Below are positions 43,170 through 54,284 of a stretch of 64,000 bases of DNA, one piece after another. The notes under the pieces are model-generated. The model was not told the origin of the DNA. It did no database searches and was given only the letters and a program-made list of their open reading frames with translations. This DNA comes from Odobenus rosmarus divergens (lineage: Eukaryota > Chordata > Mammalia > Carnivora > Odobenidae), in NCBI RefSeq assembly GCF_000321225.1, contig NW_004451664.1, forward strand, positions 297,514-361,513, read 5' to 3'. Positions within the stretch are counted from its first letter, which is position 1, and every line of letters begins with the position of its first letter. Made by a program: the position numbers and the translations under genes.

Positions 43170-43765
43170 TCAGTTTCAAGTGATAGTAAACCAATTCAGA
43201 TACTTATTAGAAGACAAGGTAACTTATCAAGACCTGTAATTAAAAAATACAAGGATAGATTCAGATAAGGCTTGATCTAGGAGCTAAAATGACATAACCA
43301 TCTCTTTCTCTTCTTCTTCCTTCTTCCATCCCTCTCTAGGGAGCTGCCCCCCCTTATTTATCTTCTCTTCCTTCTCATTGGCTTCATTCATGGTTCTTTC
43401 TGTGTGGTGGCTGCAAGAGGTTTAAAAGTTCTAGGCACATAGCATGCTAAGGTTGGCAATCTGATTAGAAAGTTCTATTAACTTGGAAGTAGTTAACAGA
43501 AGTCTGAGGAATGATCTTGATTCTAGGGACTGACTTATCCATGAACTACTTATCCATGAACTAACCACTATGGCTGAGAGATAGAATATTCTCATTAGCT
43601 AGGCCTGGGTTATAAGCCCATCTCTGAAGCCAGGTGACTGGGTTCAAATCCTCCCTGAGTCACATGGACCAAGAATGGAAGATAAGAATTTCCTGACAAC
43701 AAATCTGGATATAATTATTTAAAAGGAAAGTTTAGGGCAGGGAGGGAACAAAATTGTGTACTAAA
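43170..43765 (-). mobile_element. Old mammalian LTR-like repeat (family unassigned)
   Basis: CAAGTGATAGTAAACCAATT, GCTTGATCTAGGAGCTAAAA, CATTGGCTTCATTCATGGTT, TGGTGGCTGCAAGAGGTTTA, CATGAACTAACCACTATGGC and AGCTAGGCCTGGGTTATAAG correspond in order to a widespread old repeat; strand is a guess. It contains a perfect 15-bp tandem duplication, ACTTATCCATGAACT, at 43533-43562. Confidence 0.5.
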
Positions 43766-43769
43766 GAAC

Positions 43770-45250
43770 TCATTTGTAGGCAATAGCAGAATTGTTATAG
43801 CTTTATAGTTATGCTATTTACGTTAAAATATTTGATTCATTGGTCCTGTTTTCCTAAGTTGTGGAAACAGCACAATTGTTTAATACCAGTGCTCCATTCA
43901 AATGGTTATCAGTTTTGTTGATAAAAGTTCAGTTTCCAGCTAGGTAGGTAGATCAGAACTAAAAAAAGAGGAAAGACTCTTCAAATTGGTTGGGGTTTTA
44001 TTGAATAAGAGAAACAAACAGTAGTGTTGGTAGGTTGGGTCAAGGTTGAAACGGAATGTTTTTTTGAGAAACTCTGAGCACCTAATCATTGACTTCTTCC
44101 CCCCCCACTTCCCAATCCTTGAGAATTTTGTGTAGACAGTATTTCTCCACAAACACCTAATAAAAAGGGAAATGGGAAGGAGAAGTAGGGAATTTTAAAT
44201 AGATTTTTGAGCTGCCACCTGGTTTTTATCAAACTCACACTCTGATATTCATTAGCCTGCCTTGATGTCTGTTAGTCCTCATGAACATAAGATAATGCTT
44301 ATTTTAATGACTGCTGAAGACAGACTTGTTTTTGAAGCCAGTAATAGTTTTGAGTCATTTAAGCTGAGTATTGTGTCTTCTCTGAAATAATTAAAAGATG
44401 TGCGAGGTTCAGTTTGCCATTGGCTGTTTGTATGAATTTGAGGATTATGAAGAGACTTAGAAATAACAAACTGAGAAGTTTTTACATGTGTCAGCATCCT
44501 CCCTTCATGCAAAATAACCATTTTAATTATTCAGCATAAATTGTACATTTCCAATGTGTAAGGACAGATTTCACAAATTTTCTATTGAATAAGAATTTAT
44601 GCGGTAAACATCCTGGGCATAGCTGATATTTTAATGAGATAAATAATAATTATTATTTCTAAAGGTACACTTAAATGTGTTACAAAGAGATTTAGTCTTA
44701 TCTGTTTACAAAGCATATTAGTTTATGTAAATAAACTCTAAAACCTAAGATTTTAGAAAGAATTTTGGCACCTGCTATTGAGTTGGGACATTGGATATAA
44801 TCAGAATGTATTTGTTGGACTAATATATTCTTAGTAGAGTTGGACCGAGTGCTGCAATAGGGTTATGGCCAGGGTATAATTGAAGTGGTAGAATGAGAGA
44901 GCTAGAGAGTCCCATCAGGGAGGAGCTGGGAGAGTAAATTAGAGTAAGCCAGCTGGACAAGAAGATTTCAGAAAGAAGGGATATCATAAACAAAAGAGGT
45001 TAAATACTCAAACAGCCTCAGATGCCTTGAGAACCTCTAGAATCCAAAGGCTGTAGAGCTGGGAAGTACAATAGATAGGCCAGGAGGAGCACTGGAAGAT
45101 AGTGCTGCTGATAGCGGAGGCGGGCAGGGCCAGGACTCCCTGAAAGCCTTCGGGGCCATGTTTTAACCCATTTCCTTTTTTCTGTACAGAGATTAATAGT
45201 AAAGGGGGTATGTTGACTATAAATCTCTGAATTACATAATCATCTCTCAT
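43770..45250. other. 1.5 kb of repeat-poor single-copy DNA
   Basis: No transposon or exon recognised. The 44.25-44.65 kb part (TTTTAATTATTCAGCATAAA, TTTATGCGGTAAACATCC) looks repeat-free and could be conserved, but that is not testable here. Confidence 0.35.
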
Positions 45251-45254
45251 TACT

Positions 45255-45800
45255 CCAAACCTGCATTGGTGCTTATTCTTTGGACAAAATAAAGTCTAAC
45301 CCTTTAGCTTAAAGCGAATAGCTTCTATCCCCCTTTACGTTCCCTTGGGTGCATTGTGTTCCTGAAGTCACTGTTTCCCAGACAACACTATATTGGGTTT
45401 TTTTGTGCTGTGTCCTCTGCCAGGATTTCCTCCTCCTCATTTCAAATGCCACCTCTCCATAAAGGTTTTGCTAATTCTAGCTACTTCTCTGTTTTGCTTC
45501 CAGGGAAAATATAGTCTTTCTCAGTTGTGATTTGAAAACACTTTTTTTCCCTATCTTTCTTATACCATTTCTCACTTCTCTCTTGAATTATGATTCTATA
45601 TATGTGTATATATATATTAAAATATATGTGGGTGTATATATATGTATGTATGTGTGTGTGTGTAGGCACATATGTATATCTGTATTTAAATCTCATTACT
45701 AAATGTTAAGATCTTAGACAACAGGAATTGTCTAAATATATTTTATTAATTTCTTCTAGTAGCATCTAGCATAGTGGTTTGGACTTAGTCCGTTGCTCTA
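45255..45800 (+). repeat. L2 LINE 3' region, interrupted by a microsatellite
   Basis: Sense L2: TTGGACAAAATAAAGTCTAA, CCCTTTAGCTTAAAG, CCTCTGCCAGGATTTCCTCC, TTCAAATGCCACCTCTCCAT, AAAGGTTTTGCTAATTC, then ATCTTAGACAACAGGAATTG and AGCATCTAGCATAGTGG. A TA/TG tract (45596-45680) expanded within it. Confidence 0.65.
45596..45680. repeat. (TA)n/(TG)n microsatellite
   Basis: Alternating TATA, ATATATGTG and TGTGTG units. An open frame reading through it on the minus strand is low complexity. Confidence 0.92.
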
Positions 45801-46299
45801 GTTGAGAGAAACAGAAAGAGAAAAAAAGAAAGGAAAGGGACAGAGAGAGTACTGTATCATTGCAAACAGATTTTTTTTTTAGGGAGCTCATCTACTTGAA
45901 CCATTTGAGGCTTTTAGAATGACATGTCACTTGTGAAATAGATAAATTAGTAAGGTACTTTTCAATTACTATTGAGTAGTGGTTGGAACAAAACAGTGGA
46001 CCTTTATAAACCACTTTTCAATTTGCAAACCCTTAAGAGTTTGCTTTAAAGAAAGGTCCTACTTGGGTAAGAATTTGGGCAAATGTGGTAGAAAAAAAGC
46101 CTATAATAAATATACAAATTTTCAGTAACTGCCGCTTTACCTTTGAAAAGCCTGATGAATCAATGTAATTGTTTCTGGATAAATTACAGAATTTCATCTC
46201 CTCAAATCTCTATACATCTCAAATTTTTTTTACACCTAGCCCACATATTCTCGGATTACTGAAGTTCATCATATATTTTATTTTTTAAGCTTCTAGGTA
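45801..46299. other. AT-rich single-copy DNA with a GA-rich patch
   Basis: A purine-rich stretch at 45803-45850 and a T-run at 45872-45880; nothing else. Confidence 0.4.
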
Positions 46300-46620
46300 T
46301 ATTTCAATCTTTCTACTGGTGCCAGAAGAAAAAGTGCTTTGGCGGTAACATTCAATGGAAAATCCATTCTCAGATACACTAGAACGCAGCTGACACGCAG
46401 GGCACGTGTGAATTTTACGGACAGATTTAGTGGGCTGTTCGGCAGCAGGGAGATTAAGAAGCTGAACTCAGTAGTTTCATAGACGCTGACGTTATTCAAC
46501 TTCTGGTAAAAAGCAGTGCATATACTAAAAGTCTGCTTCACTTTTAACCATGTACAATAATTTAAGTATCTTAAGTGACAGCACTTCTGTATAATCATAA
46601 TCATATTCTTTGACTACCTG
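46300..46620. other. CpG-retaining single-copy block, candidate conserved noncoding element
   Basis: At least eight CpGs fall within 46340-46495, including the E-box CACGTG near 46404 and GACGCTGACGTTATTC near 46482-46497 (CRE-like TGACGTTA), inside otherwise CpG-poor AT-rich DNA. No transposon is recognised. A 103-codon minus-strand frame covers it but has no recognisable features. Confidence 0.3.
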
Positions 46621-46851
46621 GAAAAATTTATCGGAAGAAAAACATGATTCAATATGTTTAGCTATTTTCACCTTACAGAACAATATTATACATTTAATAA
46701 ATTACAATCTGAAAGAGAACAGCAGATTTACTCTTTTACTTTTGAAAATATTTGCTTTAGTTTGAGCTGATTTTTGAAAAGAAATATTTTTTGATAACTC
46801 TTAAAGACAAATTATCAAAGTCTTGTTTTATCTTTAAGAAAGGTTACTTGT

Positions 46852-47045
46852 GGGGCGCCTGGGTGGCTCAGTCGTTAAGCGTCTGCCTTCGGCTCAGGTC
46901 ATGGTCCCAGGGTCCTGGGATCGAGTCCCGCATCAGGTTCCCTGCTTGGCAGGAAGCCTGCTTCTCCCTCTCCCTCTGCCTGCCGCTCCCCCTGCTTGAG
47001 CTCTCTCTGTCAAATAAATAAGTAAAATCTTAAAAAAAAAAAAAA
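46852..47045 (+). mobile_element. CAN-SINE (SINEC), first of a pair at one target
   Basis: Sense copy GGGGCGCCTGGGTGGCTCAG, TCGTTAAGCGTCTGCCTTCG. AAGAAAGGTTACTTGT lies immediately before (46836-46851) and after (47046-47061), exact. High similarity to the family core suggests the younger of the two. Confidence 0.97.
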
Positions 47046-47061
47046 AAGAAAGGTTACTTGT

Positions 47062-47249
47062 GGGGCGCCTGGGTGGCTCAGTTGGTTAAGTGACAGCCTT
47101 CGGCTCAGGTCATGATCCTGGAGTCCCAGGATTGAGTCCCACATCCGGCTCCCTGCTCAGCAGGGAGTCTGCTTCTCCCTCTGACCCTCCCCCCACCATG
47201 TGCTCTCTCTTTCTCTCAAATAAATAAACAAAATCTTTATTAAAAAAAA
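47062..47249 (+). mobile_element. CAN-SINE (SINEC), second of a pair, different subfamily
   Basis: Sense copy with GTTGGTTAAGTGACAGCCTT and GATCCTGGAGTCCCAGGATT variants, unlike its neighbour. Its left flank AAGAAAGGTTACTTGT and right flank AAGAAAGGAAGATTACTTGT (47250-47269) are a target-site duplication that later changed by a small insertion. Confidence 0.96.
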
Positions 47250-47384
47250 AAGAAAGGAAGATTACTTGTCCTGCTGACTGATACTGTTATCAGTGGCCAG
47301 GGCAGTTTTCCAGAACACACCACCTCTCTTTTTCCTTTCGTCTTCCTTCCCTTCCTGCTTTCTGGTTATCCCTTTATCTTCTTC

Positions 47385-47472
47385 TTCTTTTTTTTAACAT
47401 ATAATGTATCATTTGTTTCAGAAGTACAGGTCTGAGATTCAACGGTCTTACACAATTCACAGCGCTCACCAT
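47385..47472 (-). mobile_element. Very short 5'-truncated L1 (88 bp)
   Basis: Antisense L1 3' end: TTTTTTTAACATATAATGTA, TCATTTGTTTCAGAAGTACA, GGTCTGAGATTCAACGGTCT, ACACAATTCACAGCGCTCAC. ATCTTCTTC is at 47376-47384 and 47473-47481. Confidence 0.85.
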
Positions 47473-47624
47473 ATCTTCTTCCTCTATTCTCCTTCTCTTC
47501 ATTAAACTCATTTTTCTCTTCAGTTTATCCTACTCTAGTCCAAACCAACAACACTCCAGCGTTACTTAATATTAATCTGTCAGAAATACTGAAAAGCAAA
47601 GCAGTTATTTTGACATTTCAAGCT

Positions 47625-47720
47625 TTTTTTTCTTTCTCTTTCCCTCTTCCTCCCTTTCTCCATTCCTGTTTCTTTCTCTTTTTCTTCTTTCCTTTCTTCC
47701 TTCTTTTTTTTATTTTTAAG
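47625..47720 (+). repeat. Pyrimidine-rich (CTTT)n-like tract
   Basis: About 95 bases of nearly pure C/T with TTTCTTTCTC units. Confidence 0.9.
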
Positions 47721-48400
47721 GAAATCTGGAAATATTCTTTATAGCTTTGTTTTTTTAGGCTTTCAGGTAATTTACTGTATTAAAAACATTTGTTTTTAAG
47801 ACAGAAGAAACTTTTGATTTAATCCTATTAAAATGATATAAATCAACATTTGCTTCTAAAACATTATTTATAGTGTGTGTGTGTATTTTTAGTTTCTGTA
47901 GCACACTGGGGTTAAAGAGGACATAAAAACTTTCATACAATGTTTGAGTCCTTTTGTACAAAATTTTCTTCTATCCTACCATGGGTTGATAATCCAGCTG
48001 ACTCCTGAGTATCTCCAGTGTGATGGGGGTTTCTCCCCAACTTTCTCCACAAAGATCTTCCCTTCTTATTAAGGCTCATTTACATTTGTATTTACATTTG
48101 TCTTCTGCCTCCCCATTCTACTTTTCCCACTTTTCCCCTTTGCAGCCATTTAGAAAAGGCAACTTTTTTTTTCAGTAGGAAAGCACTTCAGGTTTTAAAT
48201 ATGTTATCACAAAATATCCTAGAAGGGTACATACAAACCTTTAAAAATGACTACTTTTGTGAAATGGAGCTAAGAAGGGGGGGATGAGGGAGAAAATTCT
48301 AGAAATTCAGACTCACTAGATTCAAAGCATACATATTTATATGTTAATTTAATTCAATAATTGTGATCATTATTATTCTTTTAAAAGACCTTAAGTTCTT
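47721..48400. other. AT-rich single-copy DNA, nothing recognised
   Basis: No repeat or gene recognised apart from a short GTGTGTGTGT near 47874. Confidence 0.4.
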
Positions 48401-48422
48401 TCCAAGTCCCTTTTTAAAAAAT

Positions 48423-49006
48423 TATTTTTATTTTATTCATTTATTTATTTATTTATTTATTTATTTATTTTTGATGTAGTGTTCCATGATTCATTGCTTG
48501 CCTATAACACCCAGTGCTCCATGCAGTACATGCCCTCTTTAATACCCATCACCAGGCTAACCCATCCCTCCACCGCCTCCCTTCTAGAACCCTCAGTTTG
48601 TTTCCTGAGATTAAGAATTCCTCATATCAGTGAGGTCATATGATACATGTCTTTCTCTAATTGACTTATTTCACTCAGCATAATACCCTCCAGTTCCATC
48701 CATGTCGTTGCAAATGGCAAGATTTCATTCCTTTTGATGGCTGCATAATATTCCATTGTGTGTGTGTGTGTGTGTGTGTGTGTATCACATCTTCTTTATC
48801 CATTCATCTGTCGATGAACATCTTGGGTCTTTCCACAGTTTGGCTATTGTGGACATTGCTGCTATAAACATCAGGGTGCACGTACCCCTTCAGACCCCTA
48901 CATTTGTATTTTGGGGGTAAATATAAATACCCAGTAGTGCAATTGCTGGATCGTAGGGTAGCTCTATTTTCAACTTTTTGAGGAACCTCCATACTATTTT
49001 CCAGAG
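48423..49006 (-). mobile_element. Carnivore-lineage L1, 5'-truncated, 22-bp target-site duplication
   Basis: Antisense L1 3' end from a long (ATTT)n tail through TTTGATGTAGTGTTCCATGA, CCTATAACACCCAGTGCTCC, TGACTTATTTCACTCAGCAT to GAACCTCCATACTATTTTCC. The 22-base segment at 48401-48422 recurs exactly at 49007-49028. A (TG)n run (48757-48783) has expanded inside it. ORF2 remnants are frameshifted. Confidence 0.97.
48757..48783 (+). repeat. (TG)n microsatellite inside L1
   Basis: GTGTGTGTGT run of about 13 units at the place where related L1 copies read ATTGTATATATACACC. Confidence 0.95.
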
Positions 49007-49028
49007 TCCAAGTCCCTTTTTAAAAAAT

Positions 49029-50080
49029 GTAGATAGTTACAGTTTTTTCAAACTTTTATCATATAATAATTATTTTTAGGCCCTACTTCTTCCTTTTTAT
49101 TTTCTCTGCTCATGCTTCTACTTTCTTTTGGAAGGTATTTGAATGTGGCAGCTAGAATGGAAACAAAAGGATGAATTTATTTGATGGTGATTCAGTTGTG
49201 AGTATTTGTATTGACTTCTATGCACTTATTTCATATGTTCAAATTAGATAGTGTTTAGCACACAATCCTTAGCATAGCACAATATGGCAATCCAATTTTA
49301 ATAGAATAAATTCTATTTTTCTTAGAAAAAGAAATGATGATAGTTACTAAAAATTGAACAAAAAGGTTTTAGTAGAAAAAATTGGCCTAAATAACAATAT
49401 AATAGTTTTCTACACAGAATGGGAATAGGATCTCAATTTTTATATTATAGGTTTTCTGACCAAATTGAATGGAGTAAAAGAAAATCTAGCATATTATTCT
49501 AAATGTAAAAACATACATGTGAAAATAAAATATGTTTTTAAGGAAATTTATTATTTTTCAAATGCACATTTTTAGTATTGATTTGTAATACAAATCTGCT
49601 TTTCTTAAGAAATATCTAGCCTATTGTAATTTTTTAATTTAATTAATTAAAAAAATTTTCTTTTCAGTGACGTAGAGACATCTAAAATAGTAGCATCTTA
49701 GATGGTCAAGAAAGTGCTTTCTTTTTTTCTCCCTTCCCACCCAAAAGACCGGTATTTTATAGTGAAGTAATGGTGAATGCAGAGTATATATAAAGGCAAC
49801 AAGAGAATGTCATGGTTTTCACAAAAGTAAAGAATATTACCCTGCCAGGTGAAGTTATGGATTCAACATCTTCATGGGTTAATGACATTGAAGTAAGGTC
49901 TTGGACCCAATGAAAGGGTGTAATATGGTAAGATTTTGCAAGCCATGGCTTTTGTGCTATTTGTTGATTCTGTGAGTCAGTTTCATGAGTCAACTCATGA
50001 CAAGTCTATGTGGAATCTAATGAGAAGGTCTAATGGAATGGAATTAGCCTTGGAGAAGTCTGTTGAGGGAAATCTGTATC
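49029..50080. other. AT-rich single-copy DNA, nothing recognised
   Basis: No repeat family or gene recognised; a TTTAATTTAATTAATTAAAA palindromic-like patch lies near 49631-49650. Confidence 0.4.
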
Positions 50081-50084
50081 TTGA

Positions 50085-50225
50085 GTTTCAGTGCCAGTTC
50101 TAGCACTGAAACCAATTAGCTGGGTGCCAGTTAATCTCTCTGTGTCCATTTCTTTGTCTATTAAGTGAGAAGATTAAACTACATCAGTAGGCAGCTTTAT
50201 GCTTCTGACCTTTTGCAATTCTAGG
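50085..50225 (+). repeat. MIR-like fragment
   Basis: TTTCAGTGCCAGTTCTAGCA, GCCAGTTAATCTCTCTGTGT, CTATTAAGTGAGAAGATTAA and ACTACATCAG suggest a diverged sense MIR. Confidence 0.45.
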
Positions 50226-51660
50226 GAATCGCTGTGGAGAACCTGAAAGACTACATCCAGAAGGAAAACCAAACAAAAATATTCCATAATGGGACAACAG
50301 CAAGCTTCTGCGTTACCAATATTTTCTTAAAAATGTTAATAACCTTTGTTAGTAGCTGATTTCTTCTCTTTTTGTAGTAAGGAAGAGAGAGTCATGAAAC
50401 AAGATGCAAAGTGATTAGCTAAGAGATCAGCTATGCCAACAGTTCTGAGCACGAGACCATTCCTGACTCCCTCTCACAATTATAAATCTATTATATAAAG
50501 GGGTCCATAACTGTAAAATTTCTCTTTCATTCAGTGTCTACAGAAAAATGTAGACAGAGAGCTAAAAATGATCAGCCTGTGAAAATCCATGACTGAATAT
50601 AAATGAAAACAGTTCTAAATATCTAATAACTCAATCTATTTGTTTTAAAAGTAGTTGGAAATTGTCATGAAACTCAGTCAACATTTTAAGAGACTGCTTT
50701 AAAATATGCAATATTTTCTGTTCAACTCAGTGTTTCTACAGATTTGATTTCATTGTTAGAAGAAAAATTGATATACATTATGCATAGAAGGAGTAAATAT
50801 CAAAGGAAGTGACTATGTAACGAACAGCTACTTCCCTCCATTATGGTTCAAATATAGTATTCTTCAAAATGAAATGCTTAAAGTTTCTTACTCTTGTAGC
50901 ATAATTCTATTGGGTATAAAAGAATTTCAGAAAAAAACAAGTTTTGTGACTTTCGAGACATAATCTTTTTTGTATTTTCAAATTAAGGGTAATTAACAAG
51001 TTGAATTTACTGAGGTCAGATTTATGAAACTTGAAATAGGAATCTGTTTTCTGGGAAATTCTTCTAGAAAATTGGCAGGCTGAGGAGTTATGCTTATTAA
51101 GAAACAGCATTCAAATAAATAGAGAATTTTAAGAGTGATTTGATGGACAATGAACAATGACCATTGCTCACATATCGTGGGAAGTCTTTGGAATTAAAAT
51201 TTGTTTTTTTCATTCAACCTACACTTTAGAAGAAAATTACAAAATTTTGGAATGTGAATCAAAGAAAAGTATGACTACAGAATAACACAACTGATTTTAT
51301 CATTCTGTTTTTTTTTTTTAGTGAATTCTTACAGTGGAAATTATTATAGAATAATAGTTGAAGAATTCACCATGGCTTTGTATCCTTCCTTACTTCCATA
51401 GTTGAAATAAGACTGGTAAACTCATGAGATTAGGCACTCCCATAAGACTGTAAGAGCTTCCTGGCTTTATGCTGGCCAAAAATAACAGCACAGAGTGTTT
51501 TTACAATAATCCTGCTTTTGGGTAAAAACAGGAGAGGGAGAGGCATGTTAAAATTAAATATTTTATAAGTTGAACAGAATCAAAAGAAAAATAGAGAAAT
51601 TTCCTTTCAGTTCAGGGAAAATTAAAATTGACTCTGATTATCTAAGTTGTTTACTGACCT
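50226..51660. other. 1.4 kb of AT-rich single-copy DNA
   Basis: No transposon, RNA gene or exon recognised. Confidence 0.4.
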
Positions 51661-51662
51661 AT

Positions 51663-51726
51663 TTTTTTTAAAGATTTTTATTTATTTATTTGAGAGAGAA
51701 AGAATGAAACAGAGAGAGCAGGAGAG
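51663..51726 (-). mobile_element. CAN-SINE, truncated to its 3' tail
   Basis: TTTTTTTTAAAGATTTTTAT, TTATTTATTTGAGAGAG and CAGAGAGAGCAGGAG are the antisense SINEC tail; the tRNA-derived head is missing, so the copy is 5'-truncated or was later deleted. Confidence 0.8.
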
Positions 51727-52425
51727 CAATTTATACTAATATTCCCTTAGCATATCGTAACATTTCTGTTCTTTTTTTTATTATTTGAATTTAGGCTGCC
51801 AAGCTAAGGTGACAATATTTAATTCACTACCCTGCCCTACTTAGAACATTCACTTTGTTGGAAAGACCCACCATTGGAATTGACATCAATTCTCAAGGTC
51901 AGTTATTTGTGTACTCAGAGAATTTTTTCAATATTTCTTAGGATTGAAATAGGCTACTAATACCTTTTTATTTTGTTATTATATTTCTCAGCAGCAGCAA
52001 TCAACATTTACCAAATATAATTATTCAGCATTGCAAATACACTGCATATCTTATTCTGAAGCCCTAATTGTAATACTTTCTAAATGACCAAAAAATCTCC
52101 TATTGTCAATAAACACAATATTATTTTTCCAGTTTTGAAGGGGAGAGCATTATTATCTAAATGGGCTGTCAGGAAGAGATGATCCTTTGCCTTTTTGTGT
52201 TTTCCTTTTGGGTATCTGTTCTCCGGGAAGAAAATACACATATTTCCTGTATCTATCTATCATGGTTATTTTCTTCTATTCCTTTTGAAATGGCATCAGT
52301 TTTTCTTCTGACACTACTGTTATTCTTTTTCTAGCATGGCAACCTTGGGCTAACAGCATACATCAGTAAATGCTATGCTTTTTCTTTAAGGCTTTTCTAA
52401 TTTTTAATTAAAGAGAAGAGCAAGA
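51727..52425. other. AT-rich single-copy DNA, nothing recognised
   Basis: No repeat or gene recognised. Confidence 0.4.
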
Positions 52426-52429
52426 CTCT

Positions 52430-52665
52430 TGCTGATCACCTACAGGAGTGTGACTCTCCATGGTTACCTGTCACTCAAAGAGCTCCAGCTCTGAGGAATG
52501 CTAATTAGCCCTGCAAAAACCCCATAATTGAACTGGAGAGAGACTGCCGGAGGTGCAGGTCTGCCTTCATTCACAACAGTCTTGCCATGTGAATGGAGGG
52601 AACCGTCCTGACAATGTGAGGGAATAAAGGGAGATGGGGAGGAAAAAGAAAAACAAAATTCCATC
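52430..52665. other. Repeat-free, GC-richer block; candidate conserved noncoding element
   Basis: GGAATGCTAATTAGCCCTGC carries a TAATTA homeodomain-type core next to GCCGGAGGTGCAGGTCTGCC and GGAACCGTCCTGAC. It stands out from AT-rich flanks, has no known repeat, and shows no reading-frame logic. Confidence 0.25.
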
Positions 52666-53264
52666 TGCCATTTTTTACTCTTAGTTCTAAAGTGATTGTA
52701 ACCTGGATACCACGTTGTTACTTAAAAAAAAAAAAAGTTTTCTTTAACCGTAAAATAATAAGCCATAGCATCTGCTTGACAATGATGAGTATGATGGCTA
52801 ATACGTTTGAATTGTATAAAAATGAATCATCTGGGATATGAATGCAGATAATCATCATGGTGATAATAAGTGTATGTTTGGGGGAAAATAGTCTTTTATT
52901 TAAGTGAAGGTAGTATTTGAACCCAGACAACTGGCCTCACAGAAATGTTTCTTGGTTATTTTTGGAGAAAAAAGAGAAAGTTCTTGATATTGCAATGTCC
53001 CCCAAGCTAAGACAAACATGTACATTGGCATTTAGACAATTGAAAGGAAAAAATGTAAGATTTAGTGGATAAAAATCTTGGACCATCATTTAGAGTAAAA
53101 AAAATTAAGATAATTGTGTTCCAAGTAAATTTCATCTCTTCTTCAACTCAGTACTAAATATTAATGTGGGAATGATCTAGTTGCAAAAAAATTATAGTAA
53201 GCTCACACACATTAAAGAATGAAGTTGTTCTTGACTGCAAGCTTTGTAACTTCAGATTTTATAT

Positions 53265-53440
53265 AATTATGGAATCATAGTGTTTTGGAACAATAGGCAC
53301 TTTAGATAGAGCCAGGTACAACTTGGAAACTGGGGCTCAAAGAAACTGTCACTAGCCCCAAATCACATAATGGATGATTGGGTAGAGCTGGAAATAGAAT
53401 TCAAGTCCCCTGGTCCCAAGTTTGTCATTTGGAACCAAGA
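53265..53440 (-). repeat. MIR fragment
   Basis: GGAAACTGGGGCTCAAAGAA, CTGTCACTAGCCCCAAATCA, CATAATGG and GTAGAGCTGGAAATAGAATT, CAAGTCCCCTGGTC follow the antisense MIR order. Confidence 0.65.
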
Positions 53441-53534
53441 GTACAAGGCAATAGATGAAATCTTTGATTCTAAGATGTGGTGGTGTACAGTGCAAGAGGC
53501 ACAGGTCTGAGGATTTTGTCCTCTCCTTTTTCAT

Positions 53535-53608
53535 AATGCAGCATCTGCAGCACTTGGATTAGTGCCTGGTACTTCACATATATTTGTTGAAAGGATAAAT
53601 GAATGGCT
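53535..53608 (+). repeat. L2 3'-end fragment
   Basis: GGATTAGTGCCTGGTACTTC, ACATATATTTGTTGAAAGGA and TAAATGAATGG match the L2 terminus. Confidence 0.6.
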
Positions 53609-53924
53609 ACATTCTTATATGACTTGAATATTTCAAATTGCTTTCAAATATTTAAAATGCTGGCCTATACAATAAAATAATTTTGCACACTTTTTTTTTT
53701 CATGTTGAGTGTGACTCAGTCTGGAAGTTAAATTGGGTGTGGTGATTTTGACAAGCATCTATTACTGGAATAACTGGGAACCACTGCTATCCTAACTTAC
53801 TTAGCTATGTGTTATAGACTAGTTACTTTTTCCTTTAGAGAAAGAATTACAACCTACCTAAGCAACATACACAGTAAATCTAACATATGTGAACAGAGAC
53901 AAATGAAAACAAAATACTGGCCCC

Positions 53925-54150
53925 ATTAAGTACAGTAGCTACTATAGTCCAGGTACACCATTATATAATTCTTAAAACACATCCATATGTTTGATATTTT
54001 ATACACATTTTACTGATGAGAAAACCAAGTTTTAGAATGTGTTAAGTAATTAGGTGACATAGTTAGTAAGTGAAAGAGCCAAGATTTAAACCCAAATGAT
54101 TCTACTCCAAACCTATGCTCTTTTCACAGTACTGTTCTTCATTACAATTC
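53925..54150 (-). repeat. MIR, near full length
   Basis: Antisense MIR: CATTTTACTGATGAGAAAAC, AAGTTTTAGAATGTGTTAAG, TAGGTGACATAGTTAGTAAG and AAAGAGCCAAGATTTAAACC. Confidence 0.75.
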
Positions 54151-54284
54151 CCAATTACAACTCCTCGTCCACACAACTGAACATCAATTCTCTTTGGCAT
54201 TCCGATAGAATTCTGATAATCTGAATCACAGTATGGGCAACATTATCAAAGGTGACTCTTCCAACTCTTGACCATCTTGCTCTG

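Noticed and set aside
46293..46604. 103-codon open frame on the minus strand
   Set aside because: No family resemblance; the CpG pattern of the block suggests noncoding regulation at most, and length is chance level.
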